From: Thermoflexus sp.
GTDB lineage: Bacteria > Chloroflexota > Anaerolineae > Aggregatilineales > Aggregatilineaceae
Direction of reading: 5' to 3'
Assembly: GCA_020724465.1 (NCBI GenBank)
Contig: DYGX01000023.1
Span: forward strand, 1-54,129
DNA: 54,129 bases
The notes below the pieces were generated by a model, which saw only the letters and a list, made by a program, of their open reading frames with translations, made no database searches and was not told where the DNA came from. This document shows positions 23,497 through 32,848 of the stretch, in pieces; position 1 is the first letter of the stretch, and every line of letters begins with the position of its first letter. The position numbers were made by a program, and so were the translations under genes.

Positions 23497-26400
23497 ATGA
23501 AGCGAAAAGTGTTTCATGGGATGTTTCTGGCGCTGCTAATCGCCGCGCTGCTGCCGCTGGGCCTGTTGAGCGCCCGCGCGCAGGATGGGATCGATGCACA
23601 GGCGCTGCTGCACGATAGCCGCAGCGACCTGTACCGCACGCCCGGCGGGGCGGCACCCTTCGGCAGCACGGTCCTGCTCCGGCTGCGGGCCGCCGCAGGC
23701 GACCTCGACAGCGCCACGGTGCGCCTCTACAACACCCTGCGCGACCGGCAGGACCTGATCCCGATGGCGGTCGTCGCTACGACGCCGGACGGCTACGACC
23801 TGTGGGAAGCCGCGATTGAGGTGGGCGACGCGCCGACGATTCTGTGGTACCGCTTTATCGTCACGCGTGGCAGCCAGACCCTCTACTATGAGGACGATCA
23901 GCGCCTGAACGGCGACGGCCCCTATCTGGCCGAGAACGAGGGCGGACCGGGCGCGGTCTACACCCAAAGCCCGGACCTCAGCTATCAGATCACGGTCTAC
24001 GACCCGGCGTATGATACGCCGGAGTGGATGCGCAACGCGGTTGTCTACCAGATCTTCCCGGACCGCTTCCGCAACGGTGACCCCGCCAACGATCCGGTCG
24101 ATGGCGCAGACACGTTCTACGGCGAGCTGCCGCTGATCTTCCACGAGACGTGGAACGAGCCGCCGGTCAACCCGCGCGCGCCGGGCGAGTTCCAGAACAT
24201 CTGGGGGTCGGACTTCTTCGGGGGCGACCTGGCCGGCATCACCGAGAAGCTGGACTATCTGGCCGGGCTGGGCGTCACCGCGATCTACCTCAACCCGATC
24301 TTCGAGGCGCGCTCGAACCACCGCTATGATACGGCGGACTATCTGAAGATCGACCCCATGCTCGGCACGCTTGAAGACTTCGAGCGGCTGGTCGCCGAGG
24401 CCGACGCGCGCGGGATCCGGCTGATCCTCGATGGGGTGTTCAACCACATGTCGAGCGACAGCGCCTTCTTCGACCGCTACAACCGCTTCCCGGATGTGGT
24501 GGGCGCGTGCGAGAGCGTGGACTCTCCCTGGCGCGGCTGGTTCTACTTCGTCGAGCCGCGCGGGCCGCAGCGGGCCGTCTGCGACGGGGGCGAGGAAGGA
24601 CTGTCGTACTATGTCTCGTGGGCCGGGTTCGAGTCGATCCCCAAGCTCGACAACACCAACCCCGCCGTGCGCGCGTACTTCATCACGGGTGAAGACAGCG
24701 TGGTGCGCTACTGGGGCGAGAAAGGTATCGGCGGCTGGCGGCTGGACGTGGGGGGCGACATCGACCCCGGCGGCCCCGCCAACGACTATTGGGAGCTTTT
24801 CCGCAGCGTGGTGCGCGAGGTGGATCCTGAGGCGGTCATCATCGGCGAGGAATGGCACGACGCTTCGCGCTGGTTGAACGGCGCGGAATGGGACGCCGTG
24901 ATGAACTACCGGCTGCGGCGGGGTATCCTGGGCTTCGCCCGCGACGCGATCTTCACCGACAACGACGCCAGCGGCGACAACATCATCCGGCCCCTGAAAC
25001 CGTCCGCGCTCGACGCGCTGATCGAGTCCATCGCCGAGGACTACCCGCCCCAGGCCTACCACGCCATGATGAACCTGCTCGGCAGCCACGACACGTCGCG
25101 TGCCTTCTTTGTGGTGGGCGACGACCCGGCGCGGCTCAAGCTGGCGGCGCTGGTGCAGTTCACCCTGCCTGGCGCGCCGACGGTCTACTACGGCGATGAG
25201 ATCGCGCTGGACGCGCCAAGCCTGCCGGATAGCGGCGGCAACCTGCAAGACGACCCGTACAACCGCGCACCCTATCCCTGGCCGGACGAGGAAGGCGACG
25301 CTTACAGCCGCGACGAGGATATGCTGGCGTTCTACCAGACGCTCGGCGCGTTGCGGAACGGGCATCCGGCCCTGCGCGAGGGCGAGCGGATCACGCTGCT
25401 GGCGGACGACGACGCGGGCGTGCTGGCCTATCTGCGGGTGGATCCCCTGGCGGGCGACGCGGCGCTGGTGGTGATCAACCAGAGCCAGCAGGACCGGACG
25501 GTCGAGCTGGCGCTGGATGGGCTGGTCGCGCGCGATCTGGCGTTGGAACCGGCCTTCGGCGGCGAGACGATCACCGTCGGGCCGGAACCGGTCAGCGTCA
25601 CCGTGCCTGCCTTGAGCGGCAACGTCTGGGCCGGGACCGCTTTCGCCCCGTTCAGCATGCCTCAGGCTCCCACCAATCTGAGCGCAACAGGCGAGCCGGG
25701 CGCGGTGTCGCTGGCGTGGGAGGCCCAACCGGAAGCCAGCGGCTACCTGATCTATCGCAGTCCGGTGGCGATGGGCGGGTTCGAGCGCATTACCGAGCAG
25801 CCGGTCCTCGAAGCGTCGTACGTCGATGCGTCGGTGGTTAACGGCTATCGCTATTTCTACAGGGTGGCGGCGGTAGGCGCAGACGGGCTGCCCGGCGCGC
25901 TGAGCGAGCCGGCCCTGGCGATCCCCAGCGCGGCGATTGCGGAGACGTTCTTCGTGCGGGACGGCGTGCGCCTCGAGACGGCCGAGCCGCTGTCGCTGGT
26001 GCTGGGCGTGGGCAACACGGCTGATGTCAGCGCGGCGATCCGCATCGAGGGCGAAACCGAGGCGGGCGGACCGGCTGAGGGCGTGCGCGCCGAGGCGGCG
26101 CTGTTGCCCGAAGGCGCGGATCTGGCGGGCGCGGTTTGGCGGCCCATGACCTACGCCGGCGAACTGGACGGCGCGGACGTCTACAGCGCCGCATTCCAGC
26201 CGGCGGCGGCAGGGGCTTATGTCGGCGTGGCGCGCTTCAGCACCAACGCCGGCGAAAGCTGGCAGATCGTGACGCTGCCCGGTGGCCTCTATCCGCCGCT
26301 GACGGTTGAGCCGCCGGACGACACGACTCCGCCTGAACCCCCGGCGGCGGTGCGTGTGCCGCGTGCGACCACGGCAGGCGTGCAGGTGGAATGGGACGCC

Positions 26401-26961
26401 TCACCGTCCGAAGATGTCGCCTTCTACCGCGTCTATCGCACGGTGCGCGGCGGCGAGCAAACGCTGATGGCGGAAGTCTCCGCCGGTGACGCGCTGCGCT
26501 TCACCGATACGGACGCTTTCTTCCGCAAGCGGCACACCTACGCCGTGACCGCGGTCGATACCGCCTACAACGAATCCGCGCAGACCGTGGCCGAGGAAGT
26601 GGTTATCGAGCGGCCTATCGTTTCGGTGACGTTCAACGTGACCGTGCCGGACTACACCGAGACCGGCGAGGGCGCTCTGTACATCGCGGGCAGCTTCGGC
26701 ACCGGCTACCCGACCTGGGACCCGGCCGGGCTGGTGATGGAGCAGATCGACTCCACGCATTGGACTATCACGCTCGATCTGGCTGAGGGCGCGACGGTCG
26801 AGTACAAGTACGTGCGCGGCACATGGGAAGCGGTCGAGAAAGGGCCGGAGTGCGAGGAGATCGCCAACCGGCGGCTCAAGGTGGCGCTGGAGCCGGGCGC
26901 GTCCGAGCTGATCGTCGAGGATGCGGTCGCCAAGTGGCGCGATCTGGACAACTGCGACTGA
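23497..26961 (+). CDS. Secreted multidomain GH13 alpha-amylase/amylopullulanase with FN3 and CBM20 domains
   Basis: 1154 residues. After a signal peptide (FLALLIAALLPLGLLSARAQ) comes a CBM34-like beta domain (about 25-165), then a GH13 barrel from about 176: YQIFPDRFRNGDP, LGVTAIYLNPIFEARSNHRY, GIRLILDGVFNHMS, nucleophile Asp in GGWRLDVGG (about 416), acid/base Glu in VIIGEEWHD (about 450) and the third Asp in LLGSHDTSRAF (about 530). All catalytic residues are present. Two fibronectin type III-like domains (about 723-800 and 946-1035) flank an unassigned beta domain, and residues 1041-1154 are a CBM20 starch-binding domain (VTFNVTVPDY, YIAGSF, EYKYVRGTWE). It degrades starch or pullulan outside the cell and feeds the adjacent transporter. 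Exact bond specificity is not certain. Confidence 0.93.
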   Translation: MKRKVFHGMFLALLIAALLPLGLLSARAQDGIDAQALLHDSRSDLYRTPGGAAPFGSTVLLRLRAAAGDLDSATVRLYNTLRDRQDLIPMAVVATTPDGYDLWEAAIEVGDAPTILWYRFIVTRGSQTLYYEDDQRLNGDGPYLAENEGGPGAVYTQSPDLSYQITVYDPAYDTPEWMRNAVVYQIFPDRFRNGDPANDPVDGADTFYGELPLIFHETWNEPPVNPRAPGEFQNIWGSDFFGGDLAGITEKLDYLAGLGVTAIYLNPIFEARSNHRYDTADYLKIDPMLGTLEDFERLVAEADARGIRLILDGVFNHMSSDSAFFDRYNRFPDVVGACESVDSPWRGWFYFVEPRGPQRAVCDGGEEGLSYYVSWAGFESIPKLDNTNPAVRAYFITGEDSVVRYWGEKGIGGWRLDVGGDIDPGGPANDYWELFRSVVREVDPEAVIIGEEWHDASRWLNGAEWDAVMNYRLRRGILGFARDAIFTDNDASGDNIIRPLKPSALDALIESIAEDYPPQAYHAMMNLLGSHDTSRAFFVVGDDPARLKLAALVQFTLPGAPTVYYGDEIALDAPSLPDSGGNLQDDPYNRAPYPWPDEEGDAYSRDEDMLAFYQTLGALRNGHPALREGERITLLADDDAGVLAYLRVDPLAGDAALVVINQSQQDRTVELALDGLVARDLALEPAFGGETITVGPEPVSVTVPALSGNVWAGTAFAPFSMPQAPTNLSATGEPGAVSLAWEAQPEASGYLIYRSPVAMGGFERITEQPVLEASYVDASVVNGYRYFYRVAAVGADGLPGALSEPALAIPSAAIAETFFVRDGVRLETAEPLSLVLGVGNTADVSAAIRIEGETEAGGPAEGVRAEAALLPEGADLAGAVWRPMTYAGELDGADVYSAAFQPAAAGAYVGVARFSTNAGESWQIVTLPGGLYPPLTVEPPDDTTPPEPPAAVRVPRATTAGVQVEWDASPSEDVAFYRVYRTVRGGEQTLMAEVSAGDALRFTDTDAFFRKRHTYAVTAVDTAYNESAQTVAEEVVIERPIVSVTFNVTVPDYTETGEGALYIAGSFGTGYPTWDPAGLVMEQIDSTHWTITLDLAEGATVEYKYVRGTWEAVEKGPECEEIANRRLKVALEPGASELIVEDAVAKWRDLDNCD

Positions 26962-27014
26962 GCGGATAGCGAAAAGCAGCGATCAGGCTGCTCAAGACGC
27001 GATCACGCAGCAAG

Positions 27015-27052
27015 AAGCAGCGGGGGCGTGGCTTCGTCCCCCGCTGCTTTTT
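27015..27052 (+). terminator. Strong intrinsic terminator of maltodextrin operon
   Basis: Perfect 12-bp stem AAGCAGCGGGGG (27015-27026) with CCCCCGCTGCTT (27038-27049), followed by TTTG. It ends the malE-F-G-amylase transcript. The preceding bases contain AGCAGCGA/AGCAGCAAGA motifs like the 10-bp repeats at 40750-40899. Confidence 0.85.
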
Positions 27053-27102
27053 GTTGCGCTCCGCTGTTTCTGGCGGTGCTGGTGGTGCAGCGCCGACCCG
27101 GC

Positions 27103-28044
27103 CTAGAACCAGATCAGCGCGCTCCGCCGCCGGTCCAGCCGCAGCCCGGCCTGCTCGGCCAGCGCGCGGGCGGCCTCGACCTCGTCGCGGCGCACAGGGC
27201 GGTTGAGCGGCGCGATGTCGCGCTCCCGGACGCGCCAGGCGGGGTGATACTGGCCCATAATGTTGATGTACGTATTGGGCGAAATTTCCTCGGCCAGAAA
27301 GCGGACGATTTCCGCGGTTCCGGCCAGCCCGTCCGGCAGCACCAGATGGCGCACCAGCAGCCCGCGCTGGGCGATCCCGTTTTCGTCCAGCACCAGATCG
27401 CCGACCTGACGGTGCATCTCGCGCACGGCGGCCTGATTATGCTTGGGATAGTCGCGTATCTTTGAGAAACGCTGCGCGATGTCGGCGTCTGCGTACTTCA
27501 TGTCGGGCATGTAGATGTCGATGATCCCGTCCAGCAGCGCCAGCCCGGCCAGCGAGTCGTAGCCGCCGGTGTTGTAGACCAGGGGGATGTTTAACCCGCG
27601 CTGCGCCGCCAGATAGACCGCTGCGACAATCTGCGGGATGACGTGGCTGGGCGAGACGAAGTTGATGTTGTGGCAGCCCAGCTCTTGCAGGCGCAGCATG
27701 ATGGCCGCCAGCCGCTCCACACTGACCGGCGTCCCCTCGCCAAGCTGGCTGATTTCGTAGTTCTGGCAGAACTGGCAGCGCAGGTTGCACTGCGCGAAGA
27801 AGATCGTCCCGGAGCCGCGCCAGCCGCGCAGGGGGTCTTCTTCGCCCATGTGTGGAAAGGCGCTGCTGACGATCGCGTCCTTGCCCGTGCGGCAGAATCC
27901 GACGCGCTGCGTGCGGTCCACGTGGCACGCCCACGCGCACAGGTCACAGTCGCGCAGCGCCTGCTCGGCCTGGGCCACGCGCTGCGCGAACTCCCCTGAT
28001 TGCAGGAGCGCGCGATAGGCTGGCTCGAAGGTTTCCACGCGCAC
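27103..28044 (-). CDS. Radical SAM protein, PflX/COG1313 family
   Basis: 313 residues. The radical SAM cluster motif is CNLRCQFCQNY (CxxxCxxC), inside FFAQCNLRCQFCQNYEISQ. An N-terminal cysteine set (CDLCAWACHVDR...GFCR) is the hallmark of the uncharacterised PflA-like family COG1313 and probably binds a second cluster. GGYDSLAGLALLDGIIDIYM and DMKYADADIAQRFSKI match the family's barrel. The partner protein that would be activated is not adjacent. Start is GTG 28044; a GTG at 28038 preceded by GAGAGG is also possible. Related enzymes act as glycyl-radical activases, but no such target is evident. Confidence 0.88.
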   Translation of the reverse strand: MRVETFEPAYRALLQSGEFAQRVAQAEQALRDCDLCAWACHVDRTQRVGFCRTGKDAIVSSAFPHMGEEDPLRGWRGSGTIFFAQCNLRCQFCQNYEISQLGEGTPVSVERLAAIMLRLQELGCHNINFVSPSHVIPQIVAAVYLAAQRGLNIPLVYNTGGYDSLAGLALLDGIIDIYMPDMKYADADIAQRFSKIRDYPKHNQAAVREMHRQVGDLVLDENGIAQRGLLVRHLVLPDGLAGTAEIVRFLAEEISPNTYINIMGQYHPAWRVRERDIAPLNRPVRRDEVEAARALAEQAGLRLDRRRSALIWF

Positions 28045-28096
28045 CTCTCTTTCTCTCTATAGGCATTTTAACATACCTTGAACGCGGCTTTGACCG

Positions 28097-28171
28097 GCCG
28101 GGGCGCGGCGTGTAGGCCAACCGGGCTACGCCCCCGGCACCAGTTATCCCGGCCCAAAACGGGCCGGGTTT
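28097..28171 (+). promoter_or_regulatory. Structured intergenic RNA candidate ending in a terminator-like hairpin
   Basis: GCCGGGG (28097-28103) pairs with CCCCGGC (28132-28138), and the sequence then reads ACCA (28139-28142), resembling a tRNA acceptor stem on a 46-base mini-helix; an inner stem GCGTgTAG/CTACGC fills the middle. A second hairpin, CCCGGCCC with GGGCCGGG (28148-28169), is followed by TTTCTC. It lies in the 211-bp divergent gap between the radical SAM gene and the FAS1 gene. It could be a short RNA, a leader of the FAS1 gene, or chance in GC-rich DNA. Confidence 0.3.
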
Positions 28172-28255
28172 CTCATGTTTTCGCGCCAACGCGCATTTAG
28201 TATCTGGCGTGGGTGTACCTGATGAGACGGAACGTTCAAGAAACAGGAGATGGCT

Positions 28256-29389
28256 ATGCGGAAATCACTCGTGATGCTGTTGTCAGTCTTAACCGCTCTT
28301 GCGATCCTCGCGCCGGGCGCGGCGGCGCAGAGCGGCGACGAAATCGATCCTGAAAACCGCGCGTACCTGCGTACGGCTAACTTCCGCACCGACGGCGTCG
28401 GTGTCGATCTGTATGTTGATGACGAGCCGGGCGAGACGGCCAATCTGGAAGCCGACGCCGTCAGCGCGTGGACAGCGGTTCCTGCCGGGACGCACAGCGT
28501 CGCTGTAGTGGACACCGGCGCAACCCCTGACACCGGCGCGATTGAGCCGCTGGATGTCGAGCTGCTGCCCGGCCAGTGGATCACGCTCGTGGTGACCGGC
28601 TCGGCAGAGGCGGGTACGCTGCGTGCCTTCCCGGTCGAGATTCCGGCGCAGGATATGATGCCGGGCACGGCCATGATGACGTTTGTCAACGCGCTGAGCG
28701 GTGAGACGCGCGTGAACTTCGACCGCGACGGCGTACCGTTCGTGACCGAGCTGGCTCCGCCCGGCAACGCCGACGGCCTGAGCAGCGACACATCGACGCT
28801 GGTCGACGCGGGGACCTACATCTTTTCCGCTTACCCGACTAGCGAGCCGGACAACCTGATCGGCGAGCTGGATGAGGTCAAGATCGTGGAGACCAGCTAC
28901 TACCTGCTCGCGGTGGTTGAGGGCGCGGAAGGTCCGGCGCTGGTGATGGACGAGACGCGCTTCGCCGAGCTGCTGATGGCGCGCGGCGATCTGGAAGCGC
29001 CGGGCACGCTGCTGGACGCGGCCCGCGCCAGCGATCTGCTGGTCCCCTTTGTGCAGGCGCTGGAAGAAACGGGCGTGGCGGATGAGCTGACCGGGGAAGG
29101 CCCGTACACCGTCTTCGCGCCTGCGGACTTCGCCGTTGAGGGGGCGCGCAGCCGCTTTGGGAGCGACACCGAGGCGCTGGCCAACTGGCTGCGCGGGTAT
29201 ATCGTCGAGGGCGACCTCAAGTTTGGCGATGTCTGGGAGAGCGAGTCGCTGACGTCGCTCACCGGCGAGACCCTGCAGATCGAGCCGGTGGAAAACACCG
29301 CGACGGTGAACGGAGCCGAGATTCTAACGCCGAATCTGGCCGCGATGAACGGCACGCTGCACATCATTGGCGCGTCGCCGGCGGGCTAA
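28256..29389 (+). CDS. Secreted DUF4397 plus fasciclin (FAS1) domain protein
   Basis: 377 residues from ATG 28256, chosen because AGGAG ends 6 bases upstream; ATG 28250 would abut it. A signal peptide (SLVMLLSVLTALAILAPGAA then AQ) precedes a DUF4397-type beta domain (about 30-215, with TANFRTDGVGVDLYVDDE and VPAGTHSVAVVDTGATPD) and a C-terminal FAS1 domain (about 255-375: LVPFVQALEETGVADELTG, GPYTVFAPADFAV, TVNGAEILTPNLAAMNGTLH). FAS1 domains mediate surface adhesion; the pairing with DUF4397 is common in Chloroflexota-like genomes. No membrane anchor is seen, so it is likely released or wall-associated. Confidence 0.9.
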   Translation: MRKSLVMLLSVLTALAILAPGAAAQSGDEIDPENRAYLRTANFRTDGVGVDLYVDDEPGETANLEADAVSAWTAVPAGTHSVAVVDTGATPDTGAIEPLDVELLPGQWITLVVTGSAEAGTLRAFPVEIPAQDMMPGTAMMTFVNALSGETRVNFDRDGVPFVTELAPPGNADGLSSDTSTLVDAGTYIFSAYPTSEPDNLIGELDEVKIVETSYYLLAVVEGAEGPALVMDETRFAELLMARGDLEAPGTLLDAARASDLLVPFVQALEETGVADELTGEGPYTVFAPADFAVEGARSRFGSDTEALANWLRGYIVEGDLKFGDVWESESLTSLTGETLQIEPVENTATVNGAEILTPNLAAMNGTLHIIGASPAG

Positions 29390-29464
29390 GCTGTGCCCTG
29401 CCGGACCGCTACCCCACCGCCCGCGCTCAATCGAGTGCGGGCGGTTTGTATGTGCGGCGCGGGT

Positions 29465-31018
29465 CTACTCCCACTCAATCGTCGCGGGCGGCTTCGAGGT
29501 CACGTCGTACAGCACCCGGTTGACGCCCGGCACTTCGTTGACGATGCGGCTGCTGATGCGCGCCAGCAGATCGTCGGGCAGGCGCGCCCAGTCCGCCGTC
29601 ATGAAGTCGTCGGTTGTCACTGCGCGCAGCACGACCACCTCATCGTAGGTGCGGTTATCGCCCATGACGCCCACGCTGCGCACGGGCAGCAGCACCGCGA
29701 ACGCCTGCGCGATCGCGTCCATCAGCCCGGCGGCGCGCAGCTCGCTGAGAAAGATCGCGTCGGCGGCGCGCAGCGTTTCCAGCCGCTCCCAGGTCACTTC
29801 GCCCACACAGCGCACGCCCAGCCCCGGCCCCGGGAACGGCTGGCGCCGCACGATCGCTTCTGGCAGGCCGAGCCGCTCGCCGACAGCGCGCACCTCGTCC
29901 TTGAACAGCTCGCGCAGCGGCTCGACCAGCCGGGTGCGCAGGTGTTCGGGCAGGCCGCCCACGTTGTGATGCGACTTGATGCGCCGCGCGCCGGGGCGGC
30001 CGGTCCCGGCGCTTTCGATCACGTCCGGGTAGATGGTGCCCTGCGCCAGCCAGTCGAGCCGGCCCGCGCGCGCCGCTTCACGCTCGAAGACCCCGGCGAA
30101 GGTGGCGCCGATGATGGTGCGCTTGGCTTCGGGGTCGGATACGCCCTGCAGCGCGCTGAGAAATTCCTCGGTGGCATCGACCGCGATCAGCTTCCAGCCG
30201 AGCGTCCGCGCCAGCTCCAGCACCGCGTCCGGCTCGCCCTGGCGCAACATGCCGTGATTGACGAAGACCGGCACCAACTGCTCGCCCACCGCGCGGTGGA
30301 TCAGCTCGCCCGCCACCGCCGAATCGACCCCGCCGCTCATGCCGAGCAGCACGCGCCCGCTGCCGACCTGCTCGCGGATGCGCGCGATGCTGGCGTCGAT
30401 AAAGTGTTCGGGCGTCCATTCCGCCACCGCGCCGCAGACGTTGAGGACAAAATTGCGCAGCATCGCCTGGCCGTGCGCAGTGTGCCGGACCTCAGGGTGA
30501 AACTGGATGCCGTACAGCGCCCGCTCTGGCTGGGCGATGGCGGCGTAGGGCGCGTTGGCCGTCCGCGCCAGCACGCGAAAACCCGCTGGCGGGCGCTCGA
30601 TGCGGTCGCCGTGACTCATCCAGACCGTCTGTGTTGCGTCCAGCCCGGCAAAGAGCGCGCCCCGCTCGACGACCTCAACCGCTGCCTGGCCGTACTCGCG
30701 CTGTTGCGCCCCGGCGACGCGCCCGCCCAGCGCCTGGGTGAGAAGCTGCATCCCGTAGCAGATGCCGAGCACCGGGCGGCCACACTCCAGCACCCAACCG
30801 GGCAGCCCGGGCGCGTCCGGCTCGTAGACGCTGGCCGGGCCGCCGGAGAGGATGATGCCGCGGAAGTCGGGCACCTCGCGCCCGGCGTCGTCGAGTGTGG
30901 CGTCGAAGGGCAGCAGCGCGGCGAAGACGTTCAGATCGCGCACGCGCCGCGCGATCAACTGCGCCGTCTGCGATCCGTAGTCGAGGATGACGATCCCGCC
31001 TGCTTCGATGCGTGCCAT
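29465..31018 (-). CDS. guaA: GMP synthase (glutamine-hydrolysing)
   Basis: 517 residues, the normal length. Converts XMP to GMP with ATP and glutamine. The class I glutamine amidotransferase domain has [13 protein letters not shown], the nucleophile in GICYGMQLL and the His/Glu pair in [11 protein letters not shown]. The ATP pyrophosphatase domain has the PP-loop [18 protein letters not shown], and the C-terminal dimerisation domain contains [15 protein letters not shown] and ends in the canonical ...[18 protein letters not shown]. It starts one base after the stop of the phosphoribosyltransferase gene, which makes the XMP substrate from xanthine. Confidence 0.98.
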   Translation of the reverse strand: MARIEAGGIVILDYGSQTAQLIARRVRDLNVFAALLPFDATLDDAGREVPDFRGIILSGGPASVYEPDAPGLPGWVLECGRPVLGICYGMQLLTQALGGRVAGAQQREYGQAAVEVVERGALFAGLDATQTVWMSHGDRIERPPAGFRVLARTANAPYAAIAQPERALYGIQFHPEVRHTAHGQAMLRNFVLNVCGAVAEWTPEHFIDASIARIREQVGSGRVLLGMSGGVDSAVAGELIHRAVGEQLVPVFVNHGMLRQGEPDAVLELARTLGWKLIAVDATEEFLSALQGVSDPEAKRTIIGATFAGVFEREAARAGRLDWLAQGTIYPDVIESAGTGRPGARRIKSHHNVGGLPEHLRTRLVEPLRELFKDEVRAVGERLGLPEAIVRRQPFPGPGLGVRCVGEVTWERLETLRAADAIFLSELRAAGLMDAIAQAFAVLLPVRSVGVMGDNRTYDEVVVLRAVTTDDFMTADWARLPDDLLARISSRIVNEVPGVNRVLYDVTSKPPATIEWE

Positions 31019-31618
31019 TTAGTCTCCCGGCTGGTGTGGTTGATCGTCGGCGAACTCGATGCGGTGCTCGTCCAGATAGGTGATGATCGCCAGCGACTCG
31101 ACCCGGACGTTGTACTTTTCCAGCAGGCGCGCGCGGCCTTCCTCGAAGCTCTTTTCGACGACGGTCGCCACGCCGACCAGCGTGCACCGCGCCTCGGCCA
31201 CCATGCGGGCCAGCGCCAGCAGTGTCTTGCCGCTGGCGAGGAAGTCGTCCACAATCAGCACGCGCTCGCCGGGGGGCAGATACTCGGCAGCGACGAGCAG
31301 ATGCGTCTCGCCGCCCTTGGTATGGCTGGGCGCGGTTTCGAGGAACACCGGGCCGTACATGGTAACCGGCTTGGACTTGCGCGCGTAGACGATGGGCACG
31401 TTCAGCGCCAACGCGGCCATCAGCGCCGGGGCGATGCCCGACACTTCGGCGGTCAGGATGCGTGTCGGGTGAAGGTCGCGGAACCGGGCGGCGATCTCCT
31501 CGCCCATGGCCCGGATCAGGTTAGGATCCATCTGGTGGTTGAGGATGCCGTCGATCTTGAGGATACCGTCTCCCAGATAGACCCCTTCAGCGCGAATACG
31601 ATCTTTCAAGATTTGCAC
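31019..31618 (-). CDS. xpt: Xanthine phosphoribosyltransferase
   Basis: 199 residues from GTG 31618, which has AAGGGA 7 bases upstream and gives the family's usual N-terminus (MQILKDRIRAEGVYLGDGIL); an ATG at 31675 adds 19 residues without a ribosome-binding site. Xpt makes XMP from xanthine and PRPP. LKIDGILNHQMDPNLIRAMG, TAEVSGIAPALMAALALNVP and the PRPP-binding motif VLIVDDFLASGKTLLALA are diagnostic. Its product feeds GuaA, encoded immediately downstream. No purine riboswitch consensus is visible upstream; an AT-rich inverted repeat at 31757-31787 may be the control site. Confidence 0.93.
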   Translation of the reverse strand: MQILKDRIRAEGVYLGDGILKIDGILNHQMDPNLIRAMGEEIAARFRDLHPTRILTAEVSGIAPALMAALALNVPIVYARKSKPVTMYGPVFLETAPSHTKGGETHLLVAAEYLPPGERVLIVDDFLASGKTLLALARMVAEARCTLVGVATVVEKSFEEGRARLLEKYNVRVESLAIITYLDEHRIEFADDQPHQPGD

Positions 31619-31756
31619 GACATTATCCCTTGGCTGTGTATGGTTCGCCTCACACGGGGCGATCAGGCGGCTCATGTTCGCTCAGCAGAGATGATTGTCT
31701 CGGAGAAGAGGAATGCGACAGCACTGTTGTTGCCGTGTGATGAAATAATGCCCATC

Positions 31757-31787
31757 TCATGTCAAAAAACGCAAAAAATCGACATGA
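31757..31787 (-). promoter_or_regulatory. AT-rich inverted repeat upstream of xpt-guaA
   Basis: TCATGTC (31757-31763) and GACATGA (31781-31787) flank a 17-base core AAAAAACGCAAAAAATC. On the minus strand this includes TTGACA, a candidate -35, though no good -10 follows at 17 bases. The similar string AAAAACGCGCAAAAG next to ATGTCAAA occurs upstream of the BMP transporter gene (37005-37031), suggesting a shared regulator. Confidence 0.35.
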
Positions 31788-31799
31788 CGGGAAAATGCA

Positions 31800-31825
31800 G
31801 CGCCCAGGCGGTCGAACCTGGGCGC
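31800..31825 (-). terminator. Terminator of the BMP transporter operon
   Basis: 9-bp perfect stem GCGCCCAGG (31800-31808) with CCTGGGCGC (31817-31825); on the minus strand the stem is followed by TGCATTTTCC. It separates the transporter genes from xpt-guaA. Confidence 0.65.
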
Positions 31826-31830
31826 CGAGA

Positions 31831-32799
31831 TTAGTGCTTCTCGAAGGGTCGGCCAAGCGCCGCGGGCGGACCAGCCCGCAAGAAGCGCCGGGCAGCCGGC
31901 TGGAAACGCGCCGGTGTATAGCGGACGACCCGCTCCAGCACGCCGCTGGTGGCGACCATCAGGGTCAGGATCATCAGGAACCAGGGAAGCATGTTGACGA
32001 TCTGCGCCGGCAGGTCGATGACCCGGCTGCTCTGCAAATCGATGGCGATGGAGCGCAGGCCGACGATGAAAAAGGCGCCCAGCGCCACACGCGCCGGGAT
32101 CCACAGCCCGAAGATCACGATCGCCAGCGCGATCCAGCCCTCGCCGCTGAGGTCTTCGCGCCAGCCGAGCTTGACCGAAAGCGAGTAGGTCGCCCCGGCC
32201 AGCCCCACCAGCGACCCGCCGATCATCGTGTAGGCGTAGCGCAAGACGTTGACCGGCGTCCCGCGCACGAACGCCGCTTCGGGCTGCTCGCCGATGGCGC
32301 GCAAGGTCAGGCCGGGCCGCGTGCGGTAGATGTAGAAGGTGATCGCGGCGACCAGGATCAGGCTCAGGTAGATCAGGATGTTGTGGTTGAACAGCACCGG
32401 CCCCAGCAGCGGGATATCCTTGAGCATGGGAATGGGCATGTGCGGGATTTCGCGCCCAACCTGGTTGAAGTGCGGCTTGCCGAGAAAGATCGCCAGATCC
32501 GCGCCGAGGATGGTCAGCACGAAGCCGACCGCCACCTGATTCAGCCGCAGCGCAATGCTCGAAAAGACCACGATAAACGCCATTCCCGCGCCGACGGCCA
32601 TCGCCGCCAGGACGCCCTGCGTCAGGCTGCCCGTGATGCGGGTTACAGCGTGGGCTGTCATGGCCGAGAGCATGATCGTGCCGTCCAGCGACAGGTTGAT
32701 CACGCCCGATCGCTCGGTGATCAACTCGCCCTGGGCCGCGATGACGATGGGGGCCGCGGCGCGGATGATGCCGCTGAGTGTGCTTTCCAGACCGGTCAT
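31831..32799 (-). CDS. BMP-family ABC transporter permease 2 (purine/nucleoside type)
   Basis: 322 residues, about 8-9 membrane helices. It belongs to the branched-chain/ribose-type permease family used with BMP binding proteins (YufQ/NupQ-like). The motif GELITERSGVINLSLDGTIM near the N-terminus and GYTYTMI-type segments (LRYAYTMIGGSLVGLAGATY), then GEGWIALAIVIFGLWIPARV, are characteristic of this clade. It is the last gene of the operon, 49 bp after permease 1, and ends just before a terminator. Ligand by family and by neighbours (xpt, guaA, ade): purine nucleosides or bases. Confidence 0.9.
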   Translation of the reverse strand: MTGLESTLSGIIRAAAPIVIAAQGELITERSGVINLSLDGTIMLSAMTAHAVTRITGSLTQGVLAAMAVGAGMAFIVVFSSIALRLNQVAVGFVLTILGADLAIFLGKPHFNQVGREIPHMPIPMLKDIPLLGPVLFNHNILIYLSLILVAAITFYIYRTRPGLTLRAIGEQPEAAFVRGTPVNVLRYAYTMIGGSLVGLAGATYSLSVKLGWREDLSGEGWIALAIVIFGLWIPARVALGAFFIVGLRSIAIDLQSSRVIDLPAQIVNMLPWFLMILTLMVATSGVLERVVRYTPARFQPAARRFLRAGPPAALGRPFEKH

Positions 32800-32848
32800 A
32801 GACGGCTAACTTTCCTTACAGGCTTGCCTCTCATGCTTGGCCAACGCG

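Noticed and set aside
23536-25728. Long open frame (730 codons) antisense to the amylase gene
   Set aside because: Opposite strand of a gene with intact GH13 catalytic motifs; composition typical of antisense shadow frames.
31619-31830. Possible purine riboswitch upstream of xpt
   Set aside because: None of the conserved junction or loop sequences (for example TATAA near the start or GTTTCTACC) is present on the minus strand.
29393-31834. Long open frame (813 codons) antisense to guaA and xpt
   Set aside because: It shadows two certain genes; its translation is Arg/Gln/His-rich low-complexity sequence without any family motif, as expected from GC-rich antisense frames.
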